A DNA stretch of 64,000 nt, taken from the NCBI RefSeq assembly GCF_019511445.1, contig NZ_JAEUAN010000025.1:30742-94741 (forward strand), in the 5' to 3' direction. The stretch's first letter is position 1; each line of letters opens with the position of its first letter. The notes under the pieces are model-generated. The model worked only from the letters and a program-made list of their open reading frames with translations, had not been told where the DNA came from and did not search any database. Source of the stretch: Aliirhizobium wenxiniae. GTDB lineage: Bacteria > Pseudomonadota > Alphaproteobacteria > Rhizobiales > Rhizobiaceae. This document shows positions 51,288-61,534 of the stretch, one piece after another. A program made the position numbers and the translations under genes.

Positions 51288-54233
51288 TTACAACTTGCCA
51301 AGCTTGGCGAGTTCGGTGAGCGCCAGAGCGTCTCGTGCCGAGACATCCGGCCAGGCCGGATCGGAGCCGACATCGGTCGTCACACGCCACGAACGGGCGC
51401 ATTTTGTACCTTCAGCTAGCTTCGGATCGACTGCGACGCCTGCGACTTCGGCCAGACGGAAAGCCGTTTCCGGGCCTTCACCTGGCGTGATCGTGATCGC
51501 CGAAGTGATGCAGGTTTCCTCGAATTCGAGGCCTTCCAGCGCCTTCAACAATTCGGCATCGGCAACGTAAACAACCGGTGCGGCTTCCAGCGACGAGCCG
51601 ATACGCTTGTCCTTGCGCTCGATTTCGAGAGCGCCGGTCACGACCGAGCGAACCTTGCGGATCTTCGCCCACTTTTCGGCAACCGCCTCGTTCTTCCACT
51701 CGGCCGGGATTTCCGGGAACTGTTCGAGATGGACCGAAACCGCATTAGGCTTCAACGACAGCCATGCCTCTTCCGTGGTGAAGGGCAGCATCGGGGCAAG
51801 CCAGGTGACGGTCGCTTCGAAGATCTTGCGGATGACGGCAAGCGAGGCGCGGCGGCGCAGCGACGACGGGGCGTCGCAATAGAGCGCGTCCTTGCGGATG
51901 TCGAAATAGAAGGCCGACAGTTCGATATTGGCGAAATCGATCAGCGCGCGGGTGATCTTCTTGAATTCGAACGCGTCATAGCCTTCGCGCACGAGCTTAT
52001 CCAACTCATACAGGCGATGCAGCATCAGCTTTTCGAGTTCCGGCAGTTCGGCATAGGCGATTTCCTCGCCCTCGTCATGGGCCAGCGTGCCAAGCATCCA
52101 GCGGATGGTGTTGCGCAGCTTGCGATAGGCGTCGACATTCGTCTGGATGATCGTCTTGCCGAGGCGCTGATCTTCCCAATAATCCGTGGTCATGACCCAG
52201 AGACGCAGGATATCAGCGCCGGCATCCTTCATCACGTCCTGCGGGGAGACGACGTTGCCGAGCGACTTCGACATCTTTTGGCCTTTTTCATCCATGGTGA
52301 AACCATGGGTGACGACCGTGTCATAAGGCGCGCGGCCGCGGGTGGCAGCGGATTCCAGCAGCGAGGAATGGAACCAGCCGCGATGCTGGTCGGAACCTTC
52401 GAGATAGACGTCTGCCGGCCATTTCAGGTCCGGGCGGTCTTCCAGCGTAAACGTGTGGGTCGAGCCCGAGTCAAACCAGACATCGAGGATGTCCATGACC
52501 TGCGTCCACTTTCCGTGGTCGTGGCCATTTCCAAGGAAGCGTTCCTTGGCGCCTTCGGCGAACCAGGCATCTGCACCTTCGGCGTCGAAGGCTTCGAGAA
52601 TGCGCTTGTTGACCTCTTCGTCCTGCAGGACATTGCCTTCTTCATCGGCAAAGACGCAGATCGGGACGCCCCAGGCGCGCTGACGGGAAAGCACCCAGTC
52701 CGGGCGCTGCTCGATCATGGCGCGCAGGCGGTTCTGGCCGCCGGCGGGGACGAAACGGGTGTCGTCGATTGCAGAGAGCGCACGGGTGCGCAGCGTCGTG
52801 CCGTCCTTTAGGTCCTTGTCCATATAGACGAACCATTGCGGCGTGTTGCGGAAGATGATCGGCTTCTTGGAGCGCCAGGAATGCGGATAGGAATGCTTCA
52901 GGCGACCACGGGCAAACAGCGCGTTACGTTCGATCAGCGCCTTGATGACGCGATCGTTGGCATCGCCCTTCTTGCCGTTGTCATCCATGACGCGGCCACC
53001 CTCAAAACCGGGGGCGTCTGCGGTGTAGGTGCCAGAATCATCGACCGGGAACGGGATGCGGGTGTCGATACCACGGGCTTCCAGTTCCTTGACCGAAGAC
53101 ATCCAGGCCTCGAAGTCTTCGCGGCCGTGGGAGGGAGCGGTATGGACGAAACCGGTACCGGCATCGTCGGTGACGTGATCGCCGGCGAGAAGCGGGACGG
53201 CAAATTCGTAGCCGCCGCCGAGGCCGTTCAACGGATGAGCAAGCGTCAGGCCTGTCATCTCGTCAGCAGAAACGCCACGCAGCTTCTTGAAGGTGAGCTT
53301 TGCCTTGGCGGCAGACTCTTCGGCCAGCGCATCGGCGAAGATCAGCTTTTCACCCGGCTGCGGGCCAAAGTCGTTGACGGCTTCGGTGACTTCGTAAAGG
53401 CCGTAGGCGACCTTCGGCGAATAGGCGACAGCGCGGTTGCCGGGGATGGTCCACGGGGTGGTGGTCCAGATGACGACATGGGCGTCCTTGAGGTCAGGCG
53501 AAATTTTTCCACCGACGCCTTCAAATCCGCCAGGAACTGAGAACTTCACCCAGATCGTGTCGCTCTCGTAGTCGTGGTACTCGACTTCCGCTTCCGCCAG
53601 CGCCGTGCGCTCGACGACCGACCACATGATCGGCTTGGAACCGCGATAGAGCTGGCCGCTCATGGCGATCTTCAGAAGCTCGCCGGCGATGCGGCTTTCG
53701 GCGTGGAAATTCATCGTCAGATACGGATTGTCGAAATCGCCGACGATGCCGAGGCGCTTGAATTCGTCGCCCTGGATCTTGATCCACTTTTCAGCATAGG
53801 CGCGGCATTCCTTGCGGAATTCGATCATCGCGTCCGGCTGTTTCAGGTCAGGCTTCGCCTTGCCCTTGGCGCGATAATTTTCTTCCTCGATCTTCCACTC
53901 GATCGGCAGGCCGTGGCAATCCCAGCCCGGAACGTAGTTACTGTCATAGCCGCGCATCTGGAACGAGCGGGTGATGACGTCCTTGAGGATCTTATTCAGC
54001 GCGTGGCCGATATGGATGTTGCCGTTGGCATAGGGAGGGCCATCGTGAAGGACGAACTTTTCGCGGCCGGCGGCGGAAGCGCGAAGCTTCTTGTAGAGGT
54101 CCATCTCGCGCCAGCGGGCAACCGTTTCCGGCTCCTTCTGCGGCAGACCGGCGCGCATCGGGAATTCCGTCTCGGGCAGATAAAGGGTCTTCGAATAGTC
54201 GAGCTTTTCAGCGGTATCGGTCGTATTTGTCAT
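51288..54233 (-). CDS. ileS: Isoleucyl-tRNA synthetase
   Basis: About 981 residues from the ATG at 54233 (MTNTTDTAEKLDYSKTLYLPETEFPMRAGLPQ). Charges tRNA-Ile with isoleucine and edits valine. The HIGH motif is in PPYANGNIHIGHALNKILKD and the KMSKS loop in DEKGQKMSKSLGNVVSP. The CP1 editing region contains GTGFVHTAPSHGREDFEAW. The anticodon-binding domain follows, and the C-terminus ends in TELAKLGKL without the zinc-ribbon tail of some bacterial forms. No T-box leader is visible. The frame upstream of 54233 is not used. Confidence 0.97.
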   Translation of the reverse strand: MTNTTDTAEKLDYSKTLYLPETEFPMRAGLPQKEPETVARWREMDLYKKLRASAAGREKFVLHDGPPYANGNIHIGHALNKILKDVITRSFQMRGYDSNYVPGWDCHGLPIEWKIEEENYRAKGKAKPDLKQPDAMIEFRKECRAYAEKWIKIQGDEFKRLGIVGDFDNPYLTMNFHAESRIAGELLKIAMSGQLYRGSKPIMWSVVERTALAEAEVEYHDYESDTIWVKFSVPGGFEGVGGKISPDLKDAHVVIWTTTPWTIPGNRAVAYSPKVAYGLYEVTEAVNDFGPQPGEKLIFADALAEESAAKAKLTFKKLRGVSADEMTGLTLAHPLNGLGGGYEFAVPLLAGDHVTDDAGTGFVHTAPSHGREDFEAWMSSVKELEARGIDTRIPFPVDDSGTYTADAPGFEGGRVMDDNGKKGDANDRVIKALIERNALFARGRLKHSYPHSWRSKKPIIFRNTPQWFVYMDKDLKDGTTLRTRALSAIDDTRFVPAGGQNRLRAMIEQRPDWVLSRQRAWGVPICVFADEEGNVLQDEEVNKRILEAFDAEGADAWFAEGAKERFLGNGHDHGKWTQVMDILDVWFDSGSTHTFTLEDRPDLKWPADVYLEGSDQHRGWFHSSLLESAATRGRAPYDTVVTHGFTMDEKGQKMSKSLGNVVSPQDVMKDAGADILRLWVMTTDYWEDQRLGKTIIQTNVDAYRKLRNTIRWMLGTLAHDEGEEIAYAELPELEKLMLHRLYELDKLVREGYDAFEFKKITRALIDFANIELSAFYFDIRKDALYCDAPSSLRRRASLAVIRKIFEATVTWLAPMLPFTTEEAWLSLKPNAVSVHLEQFPEIPAEWKNEAVAEKWAKIRKVRSVVTGALEIERKDKRIGSSLEAAPVVYVADAELLKALEGLEFEETCITSAITITPGEGPETAFRLAEVAGVAVDPKLAEGTKCARSWRVTTDVGSDPAWPDVSARDALALTELAKLGKL

Positions 54234-54538
54234 GAGGTCAGGCAATCGTCTCTTGGCGCCACGTTTCGGCGCGATGCGGATGAAAATTCGGTGGCGGAGG
54301 CGCTGTTCAAACGCCAAAATCCCGGACCTTCCCGCAGCTTGATCAAGCAGCGCGGAAAGCCGGGCCGATAATTCGTATGATCATCTGAGCGATGATCTGG
54401 GCCGACCGGAAAACTGTCATGGACGCGGTTATTAAGGCGTTTTGGGGCGGAAAGGAAGGGGGATTTCGGCAGATCGGCGATCTAGACTGCATCACCGCAC
54501 CGGCGTATAACTGACTAGCTGACCAGCTGGAGCCTCTA
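54234..54538. other. Intergenic region between ileS and the toxin-antitoxin pair
   Basis: 305 bases between the two divergent units. Contains a perfect inverted repeat GATCATC/GATGATC around TGAGC at 54379-54397 of unknown meaning, the ileS promoter (not identified), and the candidate promoter/operator of the toxin-antitoxin pair at its right end. Confidence 0.4.
54483..54526 (+). promoter_or_regulatory. Candidate promoter and operator of the toxin-antitoxin pair
   Basis: TAGACT (54483-54488) and GTATAA (54505-54510) are separated by 16 bases, a fair -35/-10 pair, followed by two tandem copies of CTGACNAG (CTGACTAG at 54511-54518 and CTGACCAG at 54519-54526). Tandem copies over the likely transcription start suit autoregulation by a Phd-type antitoxin. 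GGAG then precedes the ATG at 54539. Confidence 0.4.
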
Positions 54539-54811
54539 ATGCCCACCAAAACCAGTGCCAAAGACAATATATGGAAACTGGAAGACGCCAAGGCGCGCTT
54601 TTCCGAAGTCGTGCGTCGCGCCAGAAATGAAGGCCCGCAGCATGTGACAGTGCGCGGACAGGACAGTGTGGTCGTCATCAGCACGGAAGAGCTGGCGAAA
54701 CTGACGCGACCCGAGCCGGAAAAGCCATTCGTCGAGTTCATGGAAAGCCTTGGCCTTCACACACTCGATATCACGCGCGGTGATGACCGTGGACGGGATG
54801 TCGAATTGTGA
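54539..54811 (+). CDS. Phd/YefM family antitoxin
   Basis: A 90-residue antitoxin. The Phd/YefM fold is seen in WKLEDAKARFSEVVRRARNEGPQHVTVRGQDSVVVISTEELAKL, with the typical A-K-A-x-F-S-E-V-V helix and V-V-V-I-S-x-E-E strand. The remaining C-terminal part (KPFVEFMESLGLHTLDITRGDDRGRD) should wrap the toxin. Its stop overlaps the toxin's start codon by four bases. It should also repress its own promoter. Confidence 0.93.
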   Translation: MPTKTSAKDNIWKLEDAKARFSEVVRRARNEGPQHVTVRGQDSVVVISTEELAKLTRPEPEKPFVEFMESLGLHTLDITRGDDRGRDVEL

Positions 54812-55266
54812 ACAGCTGGCTGCTCGACACCAACGTCGTCTCCGCGCTTATCAATCCCAATGGCGCACCATCCGTGAAAAAATGGGCCGCCGGGCAATCC
54901 GAGGACCGCTTCTTCATCAGCGTTCTGACGCTTGCCGAGTATGACAAGGGTATCGAAAACCTGCCCGCTGATGACGAGAACCGCTATCGCTACACCGTTG
55001 CCCGGGATGGACTGGAGGCTCGCTTCTCCGGGCGTATTCTGTCGGTGTCAGATGCGATTGTCCGTCGCTGGGGCCAGATTACCGGCCGCACCAAGCTGGC
55101 CACACGCATCGCGCCACCCGTTATCGACACGCTTTTCGCTGCGACCGCGCTCGAACATGGGTTCTATCTGGCAACGCGCAACAAGAAAGACTTTCAGCAT
55201 TCAGGCGCAGCGATATTCGATCCATGGACCGATGACGCGACATTTTTCCCGCTGAGACCGCGTTAG
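54808..55266 (+). CDS. PIN-domain toxin (VapC-like)
   Basis: A 152-residue PIN-fold ribonuclease, starting with GTG at 54808 inside the antitoxin stop (GTGA), so translation is coupled. Acidic active-site residues are visible: LLDTNVVSALINP (Asp near residue 6), SVLTLAEYDKGIE (Glu), and VIDTLFAATALEHGFYLATRNKKDF (Asp and the late R-N-x-x-D-F). FitB-like VapC toxins cut tRNA or rRNA; the target here is unknown. Convergent with the BrnA-like gene. Confidence 0.93.
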   Translation: MNSWLLDTNVVSALINPNGAPSVKKWAAGQSEDRFFISVLTLAEYDKGIENLPADDENRYRYTVARDGLEARFSGRILSVSDAIVRRWGQITGRTKLATRIAPPVIDTLFAATALEHGFYLATRNKKDFQHSGAAIFDPWTDDATFFPLRPR

Positions 55267-55279
55267 AACGCGTAGCCTT

Positions 55280-55519
55280 TCACCCCTTCGGATTGGCCGC
55301 CATCACACCGCGCAGTGCGTCGTTGATGCGATCCTGCCAACCGGGGCCGTCTTCCTGAAAATATTCGATCACGGCGCTGTCGAGCTTGATCGAGACAAGC
55401 TCCTTCACTTCCGGAAGTGCGCGCTTTTCGACAGGGGCGGTGGCGGCTTTCTTCGCCGGCTTGAACAGGGCTTCGGCGGCATCCATCGGGTTTGCAGGCC
55501 GGCGTGGTGTGCTTGCCAT
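55280..55519 (-). CDS. BrnA-like antitoxin, orphan
   Basis: About 79 residues from the ATG at 55519 (MASTPRRPANPMDAAEALF). The C-terminal half matches BrnA: VSIKLDSAVIEYFQEDGPGWQDRINDALRGVM, a ribbon-helix-helix region with the diagnostic G-P-G-W-Q. The N-terminal half is Ala/Lys/Pro-rich. No BrnT toxin is found within the window, and the gene lies four bases behind ribF on the same strand. It may be an orphan DNA-binding regulator. Confidence 0.8.
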   Translation of the reverse strand: MASTPRRPANPMDAAEALFKPAKKAATAPVEKRALPEVKELVSIKLDSAVIEYFQEDGPGWQDRINDALRGVMAANPKG

Positions 55520-55523
55520 GGTC

Positions 55524-56543
55524 TTATCCTTGCTCGTCTTTGCCAAGATCGTTTGGGCCAAAAGCGAATGCGATCTTCGCATCCAGTTCACTGATCGGCT
55601 GAACGCCGGCAAGCAGCGCCCTCGCCTCTTCCTCGTCGCGCCTGATCTGCACCACCAGCGGGTCCAGCCCGTCGAATTTCAGCTCGTCGCGCAAGTGACC
55701 GAAGAAGGAGACGGCGCAGACCTCGCCATAAAGCGAACCGGAAAAATCGAAGAGGTAGGTTTCCAGAAGCGGGGCACCGTTATCGGTCACCGTCGGGCGG
55801 CGGCCGTAGCTCGCGACACCGTCGTAAAGCGTGCCATCGGCGCGGCGGAAGCGGACGGCATAGATGCCGGGCTTCAACTCCGCCTCGGGTGCAAGACGCA
55901 TGTTGGCGGTCGGGAAGCCGAGTTGGCGGCCAAGCTTTTCGCCGTCGATCACTTCGGCCTCGACGGTATAGCGATAACCGAGCAGGCCGGCAGCCTGAGC
56001 CACCCCCCCCTCACCCAGCAATTCGCGGATACGGCTGGAGGAGATAACCTCGGCGTTTTCATCGCGAAAAGCATCGACCAGCGAGACGGAAAAACCGTGG
56101 CGCTCACCGGCGGCCATCAGGAAGGCCGGGCCACCCTCGCGGCCCTTGCCGAAATGGAAATCGAAACCAGTGACGACAGCACTCGCGCCCAGCCAGTCGA
56201 CCAGAATGGACTGGATGAACTCTTCGGCCGAACGGCCGGCGAAATCGCGATCGAACGGATATTCGATCACCGAATGGAAACCCATCGCTTCCAGAAGCCG
56301 CGCCTTGACCGGCGCAGGCGTGATGCGGAAAACCGGCTGGTCCGGCTTGAAGACGGTGCGCGGATGCGGCTCGAAGGTCAGGACCAGAGCCGGCACGCCG
56401 CGCTCTTCCGCCAGTTTCAGCGCGCGTTCTAGCACGCTGCGATGACCGCGATGCACGCCGTCGAAATTGCCGATCGCGACCACCCCGCCCTTCAGCGCCT
56501 CGGGCAGCGGATCCTTCTTTTCGTTGCGGTGAAATACGGTCAT
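55524..56543 (-). CDS. ribF: Bifunctional riboflavin kinase/FAD synthetase
   Basis: A 339-residue cytoplasmic enzyme converting riboflavin to FMN and FAD. The N-terminal nucleotidyltransferase domain has AIGNFDGVHRGHRSVL near residue 25, and SSSRIRELLGEGGVAQA ends that domain. The riboflavin kinase domain starts at GYRYTVEAEVIDGEKLGRQLGFPTANM and contains GVASYGRRPTV. In rhizobia it supplies flavin to many dehydrogenases. Upstream of the BrnA-like gene. Confidence 0.96.
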   Translation of the reverse strand: MTVFHRNEKKDPLPEALKGGVVAIGNFDGVHRGHRSVLERALKLAEERGVPALVLTFEPHPRTVFKPDQPVFRITPAPVKARLLEAMGFHSVIEYPFDRDFAGRSAEEFIQSILVDWLGASAVVTGFDFHFGKGREGGPAFLMAAGERHGFSVSLVDAFRDENAEVISSSRIRELLGEGGVAQAAGLLGYRYTVEAEVIDGEKLGRQLGFPTANMRLAPEAELKPGIYAVRFRRADGTLYDGVASYGRRPTVTDNGAPLLETYLFDFSGSLYGEVCAVSFFGHLRDELKFDGLDPLVVQIRRDEEEARALLAGVQPISELDAKIAFAFGPNDLGKDEQG

Positions 56544-56587
56544 GGGACAGGTCCGGATCAGGCAGGTATTCGTCGTTTCGCGACCGG

Positions 56588-57436
56588 TTACGCCAGTCTG
56601 GGCATCCAGAATTTCGGCGCAGCGTTTTCTTGTTTCAACCAGGCCTGCAGGATGGCCTCGTCCGTCTCGCCGTTGACGGTATATTCCGCCACATGGATGC
56701 CGCTCGAGATATAGAGCAGGTCGAGGCCTTGCGAAAGCGCACCGCGTACATCGGTCGGCATGCCGTCACCGATGGCGAGCACTTTCGCCTTATCGACATC
56801 GCCGCGGACTTCGCGGGCAGCCGCCAGCGAAGCTTCGTAAATCGGGAAATGCGGCTTTCCGGCAATGCGGGTCTTGCCGCCGAGCTGTTCGTAATAGGCG
56901 GCGACCGCACCGGCGCAGGGGATGATCTTGTGGCCACGCTCGACCACGAGATCGGGATTGGCGCAGATGAAGGGCACGTCGCGGGCGACCCAGGCCTTCA
57001 ACATGTCGGTGTAATCTTCCGGCACTTCCTTCTCGTCGTCGAAGAAACCGGTGCAGACGATCGCTTCCGCCTCGTCAGCCGAAACAACCTCGACATCGAG
57101 ACCATCGAAAAGTGGCATGTCGCGCTCGGGGCCGAGCAGGAAAACCTTTTTCGGGCCTTCGGCGATCAGATGACGGGTCACATCGCCGGAGGTGACGATG
57201 CGGTCATAGGTGCCGTCTTCGACACCAAGCAGTTTCAGCTGTTCGATGACGCCGGGGGCTGGACGCGGGGAATTGGTGATGAGCACGACGGTCGCGCCGG
57301 CCTTTCGGGCTGCGGCAAGCGCCTGACAGGAATGCGGGAAAGCGGCAACGCCGTTATGCACCACGCCCCAGACATCGGACAGAACCACATCGTATCCACC
57401 GATAACTTCACTCAAGTTCTGGATGCGCTTTGCCAT
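56588..57436 (-). CDS. TIGR01459-family HAD-IIA phosphatase
   Basis: A 282-residue HAD-IIA hydrolase. It starts MAKRIQNLSEVIGGYDVVLSDVWGVVHNG with motif I DVWG, followed by VVLITNSPRPAPGVIEQLKLLGV (motif II with the conserved N-S-P-R-P), KPHFPIYEAS (motif III) and LAIGDGMPTDVRGALSQGLDLLYIS (motif IV). This class is found in alphaproteobacteria with uncharacterised substrate. Same strand as ribF with a 44-base gap. Confidence 0.93.
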   Translation of the reverse strand: MAKRIQNLSEVIGGYDVVLSDVWGVVHNGVAAFPHSCQALAAARKAGATVVLITNSPRPAPGVIEQLKLLGVEDGTYDRIVTSGDVTRHLIAEGPKKVFLLGPERDMPLFDGLDVEVVSADEAEAIVCTGFFDDEKEVPEDYTDMLKAWVARDVPFICANPDLVVERGHKIIPCAGAVAAYYEQLGGKTRIAGKPHFPIYEASLAAAREVRGDVDKAKVLAIGDGMPTDVRGALSQGLDLLYISSGIHVAEYTVNGETDEAILQAWLKQENAAPKFWMPRLA

Positions 57437-57550
57437 GCCTGTCGATCACCTTCTGCCATGTCCGGCCGTCATATTGTCCGGCTGATGTCGCAAAGCGTGG
57501 CCGTCATGGCAAGGAGATTTGCGTGCAGTGCGGTATATTTCATGCGACCG

Positions 57551-58882
57551 TTACATGAGCGCCGACAAGCGAACCGCCAGCCCGGCTGCGGCACAAATGC
57601 CGAGAACCGGCACCATGCCGAGCTTCAGCCGGAACAGCAAAACAGCCGAGAGCACGAACAAGAGTGCGGCCGCCGGCTCAAGGCTTGTCCAGACCGGCAG
57701 CGCCAGATCAAGGCCTAGCGACGGTACAAGCTCGACCTTTCCTACTTCGCGAAACAGGACGTGCAGGCCGAACCAGATGGCGAGGTTGAGGATGACGCCG
57801 ACAACCGCTGCGGTGATCGCCGACAGCGCGCCCGAAAGAATGCGATTGCCGCGCAGGCGCTCGATATAAGGCGCACCGGCGAAGACGAAGATGAAGCTCG
57901 GCACGAAGGTCGCCCAGGCAACCAGCAATGCACCGAGAATGCCTCCCGCGATACCGGAGGCCTCGCGAAAGCCGGTGAGGAAGCCGACGAAGGAAAGGAC
58001 AAGGACCAGCGGCCCCGGCGTGGTTTCGGCCAGCGCCAACCCATCCAGCATTTCGCCAGCTCTAAGCCAGCCATATTGCTCGACACCGACCTGCGCCACA
58101 TAGGCGAGAACGGCATAGGCTCCGCCGAAGGTAACCAGCGCCATTTTCGAGAAGAAGGAGAAGAGGCTCGTCAGGCCATCCGGCGCGGAAAAGGCCCAGA
58201 GGATCAACAGCGGCAATTGCCAGACGATGATCCAGCCGAGCAGGTTGATGATCGCCCTGCCCGGCGGTGGCGGCGCGGGAAGTTCGTGAAGCCCTGCCGG
58301 TGTCGCGGTAACGCCCGTTCGCCGGGCATTGAGAAAGCCGGCAAAGGCGGCAGCGAGAACCACGAGCGGGAACGGCACGCTGAACAGGAACAGCGCCACG
58401 AAGGCCGTGGCCGCCACGAGACAGAGAAATCCGCTTTTCAGCGTCTTCTTCGAAAGCCGAATGACCGCTTCGACGACGATCGCCAGAACCGCGGCCTTCA
58501 GCCCGAAGAACAGGCCGGCCAGCCATGTGGTCTCTTGCCAGAGCGCGTAAGCGGCCGACAAGATGGTGATGACGACGAGGCCGGGCAGAACGAAGAGGAG
58601 CCCTGAAATGATACCGCCGCGGGTGCCATGGGTCAGCCAGCCGATATAGGTGGCGAGCTGCTGCGCTTCGGGTCCCGGCAGCAGCATGCAGTAGTTCAAG
58701 GCATGCAGGAACCGCTCCTCCGAGAGCCAGCGCTTTTCCTCCACGACGGCGCGGTGCATCATGGCAATCTGGGCGGCAGGACCGCCGAAACTCAGACAGC
58801 CGATGCGGGCGAAGACGGATATCAGTTCGGAGAGCGAAGGACGCCCCCCTTCTATACCTCCGGCATCAGCGGTCACTGTCAT
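57551..58882 (-). CDS. chrA: Chromate efflux transporter
   Basis: About 443 residues from the ATG at 58882 (MTVTADAGG), chosen because GAGGG precedes it; another ATG at 58894 lacks this. The long-chain ChrA family has two CHR domains, each seen here: FARIGCLSFGGPAAQIAMMHRAVVEEKRWLSEERFLHALNYCMLLPGPEAQQLATYIGW in the first half and KMALVTFGGAYAVLAYVAQVGVEQYGWL followed by GLALAETTPGPLVLVLSFVGFLTGF in the second. About 12 membrane helices are predicted. Some homologues lack chromate specificity. It is located next to groESL, in the opposite orientation. Confidence 0.93.
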   Translation of the reverse strand: MTVTADAGGIEGGRPSLSELISVFARIGCLSFGGPAAQIAMMHRAVVEEKRWLSEERFLHALNYCMLLPGPEAQQLATYIGWLTHGTRGGIISGLLFVLPGLVVITILSAAYALWQETTWLAGLFFGLKAAVLAIVVEAVIRLSKKTLKSGFLCLVAATAFVALFLFSVPFPLVVLAAAFAGFLNARRTGVTATPAGLHELPAPPPPGRAIINLLGWIIVWQLPLLILWAFSAPDGLTSLFSFFSKMALVTFGGAYAVLAYVAQVGVEQYGWLRAGEMLDGLALAETTPGPLVLVLSFVGFLTGFREASGIAGGILGALLVAWATFVPSFIFVFAGAPYIERLRGNRILSGALSAITAAVVGVILNLAIWFGLHVLFREVGKVELVPSLGLDLALPVWTSLEPAAALLFVLSAVLLFRLKLGMVPVLGICAAAGLAVRLSALM

Positions 58883-58930
58883 ATACACCCTCATTTACCG
58901 CGACCGAAGTCGGTCATCGCATATGTAATA

Positions 58931-59058
58931 CCCCCTCTGGCCTGCCGGCCATCTCCTCCACAAGGGGGAGAAAACCTGCGGCATCCGCCCTGCCTCAATC
59001 GAGGTTCGACGGCGCGACCGGATTAAGCCCTCCCCCTTGTGGGGAGGTTTGGGAGGGG
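58931..59058. repeat. Long palindromic Rhizobiales intergenic repeat
   Basis: Starts with CCCCCTCTGGCCTGCCGGCC and ends with GGGGAGGTTTGGGAGGGG. The internal arms CTCCTCCACAAGGGGGAG and CTCCCCCTTGTGGGGAG are near-complementary, forming a long hairpin. The same wording is, from memory, common between genes across the Rhizobiales; it belongs to no known mobile family here. It lies between chrA and groES. Confidence 0.8.
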
Positions 59059-59266
59059 TCTTTCTCGGTCAACTCTCAATACGAACCGCCTCAGTAAAAA
59101 TATCATGTTAAGGCTGTATGACGGTCGATGTCATGCGGCTGCCACGCTCAGGTCAAACTCGCCTGGCAGAAGCCGTTTCGCCTGAGCAAGGGAGGCCGGG
59201 CCTTCGGCGCTGTTAATCCTGTTTGGCTTGATGCTGCAGAGCGGCAACGAAAATTTCGGGCCAATC

Positions 59267-59298
59267 CTTGACTCGCTCCAAGGCCACCCTTATCTCGG
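59267..59298 (+). promoter_or_regulatory. Heat-shock (RpoH) promoter of groESL
   Basis: CTTGAC (59267-59272) and CTTATCTCGG (59289-59298), with 18 bases between the CTTG and the -10. This fits the Agrobacterium-type heat-shock consensus CTTG-N17/18-CYTAT-T--G. It directly precedes the CIRCE operator. Confidence 0.65.
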
Positions 59299-59304
59299 GC
59301 TCCG

Positions 59305-59331
59305 TTAGCACTCTGATCAGAGGAGTGCTAA
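59305..59331 (+). promoter_or_regulatory. CIRCE operator (HrcA-binding site)
   Basis: TTAGCACTC (59305-59313), nine-base spacer, GAGTGCTAA (59323-59331): a perfect CIRCE, bound by HrcA. It lies 62 bases before groES, around the likely transcription start, so the operon is under HrcA repression on top of RpoH activation. The hrcA gene itself is not in the window. Confidence 0.97.
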
Positions 59332-59392
59332 ACGAGATCCGCGGGTCTTATTTCTGAGACCTGTCCATGTCATTTGATCGAGGGATTAGACA

Positions 59393-59689
59393 ATGGCAAG
59401 CACAACTTTCCGCCCCCTGCACGATCGCGTTGTCGTAAAGCGCGTCGAGTCTGAAGAAAAGACCAAGGGCGGCATCATCATTCCGGACACCGCCAAGGAA
59501 AAGCCGGCTGAAGGCGAAATCGTCGCTGTTGGCCCCGGCGCACGCGACGACAAGGGCGCACTCGTTGCTCTCGACGTAAAGGTCGGCGACCGCGTCCTGT
59601 TCGGCAAGTGGTCCGGTACGGAAGTCAAGCTCAACGGCGAAGACCTTCTGATCATGAAGGAATCCGACATCATGGGCGTTATCGGCTGA
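59393..59689 (+). CDS. groES: Co-chaperonin GroES
   Basis: A 98-residue heptameric lid of the chaperonin. It starts MASTTFRPLHDRVVVKRVESEEKTKGGIIIPDTAKEKP, with the mobile loop ending before EGEIVAVGPGARDDKG and the C-terminal GEDLLIMKESDIMGVIG. GAGGG precedes the start codon. First gene of the groESL operon; high expression is suggested by strongly biased codon use. Confidence 0.98.
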   Translation: MASTTFRPLHDRVVVKRVESEEKTKGGIIIPDTAKEKPAEGEIVAVGPGARDDKGALVALDVKVGDRVLFGKWSGTEVKLNGEDLLIMKESDIMGVIG

Positions 59690-59745
59690 TTGCCGGCAAC
59701 GTCTTTTTCGTAATTCGCTGACACCTCTATTCAGGAGTTCTCAAA

Positions 59746-61386
<1,641 letters not shown>

Positions 61387-61432
61387 TAGGCGAAAGCCTG
61401 CACATCTGGGCCAACCGGTTCAGAATACGGAA

Positions 61433-61458
61433 GGGGCGGTCGCAAGGCCGCCCTTTTT
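61433..61458 (+). terminator. groESL terminator
   Basis: GGGCGG (61434-61439) pairs with CCGCCC (61448-61453) with an eight-base loop, followed by TTTTT. It lies about 50 bases after the groEL stop. Confidence 0.9.
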
Positions 61459-61534
61459 GCATTTGGTCGCATTTTCAGTTTATATCGGACATGGCAGTAT
61501 TCAAAAATGATTGAAAAACAGCAGGATGCGTCCG

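Larger units (their letters stand above)
58883..59392. other. Intergenic region between chrA and groES
   Basis: Over 500 bases containing the palindromic repeat, the RpoH promoter, the CIRCE operator and the groES leader. The section 59060-59260 has minus-strand open frames with natural-looking composition but no start or ribosome site; they may be remnants. Confidence 0.5.

Noticed and set aside
59060..59340. Minus-strand coding-like frames upstream of groES
   Set aside because: No start codon or ribosome site, and one frame overlaps the CIRCE and promoter; chance or old remnants cannot be separated.
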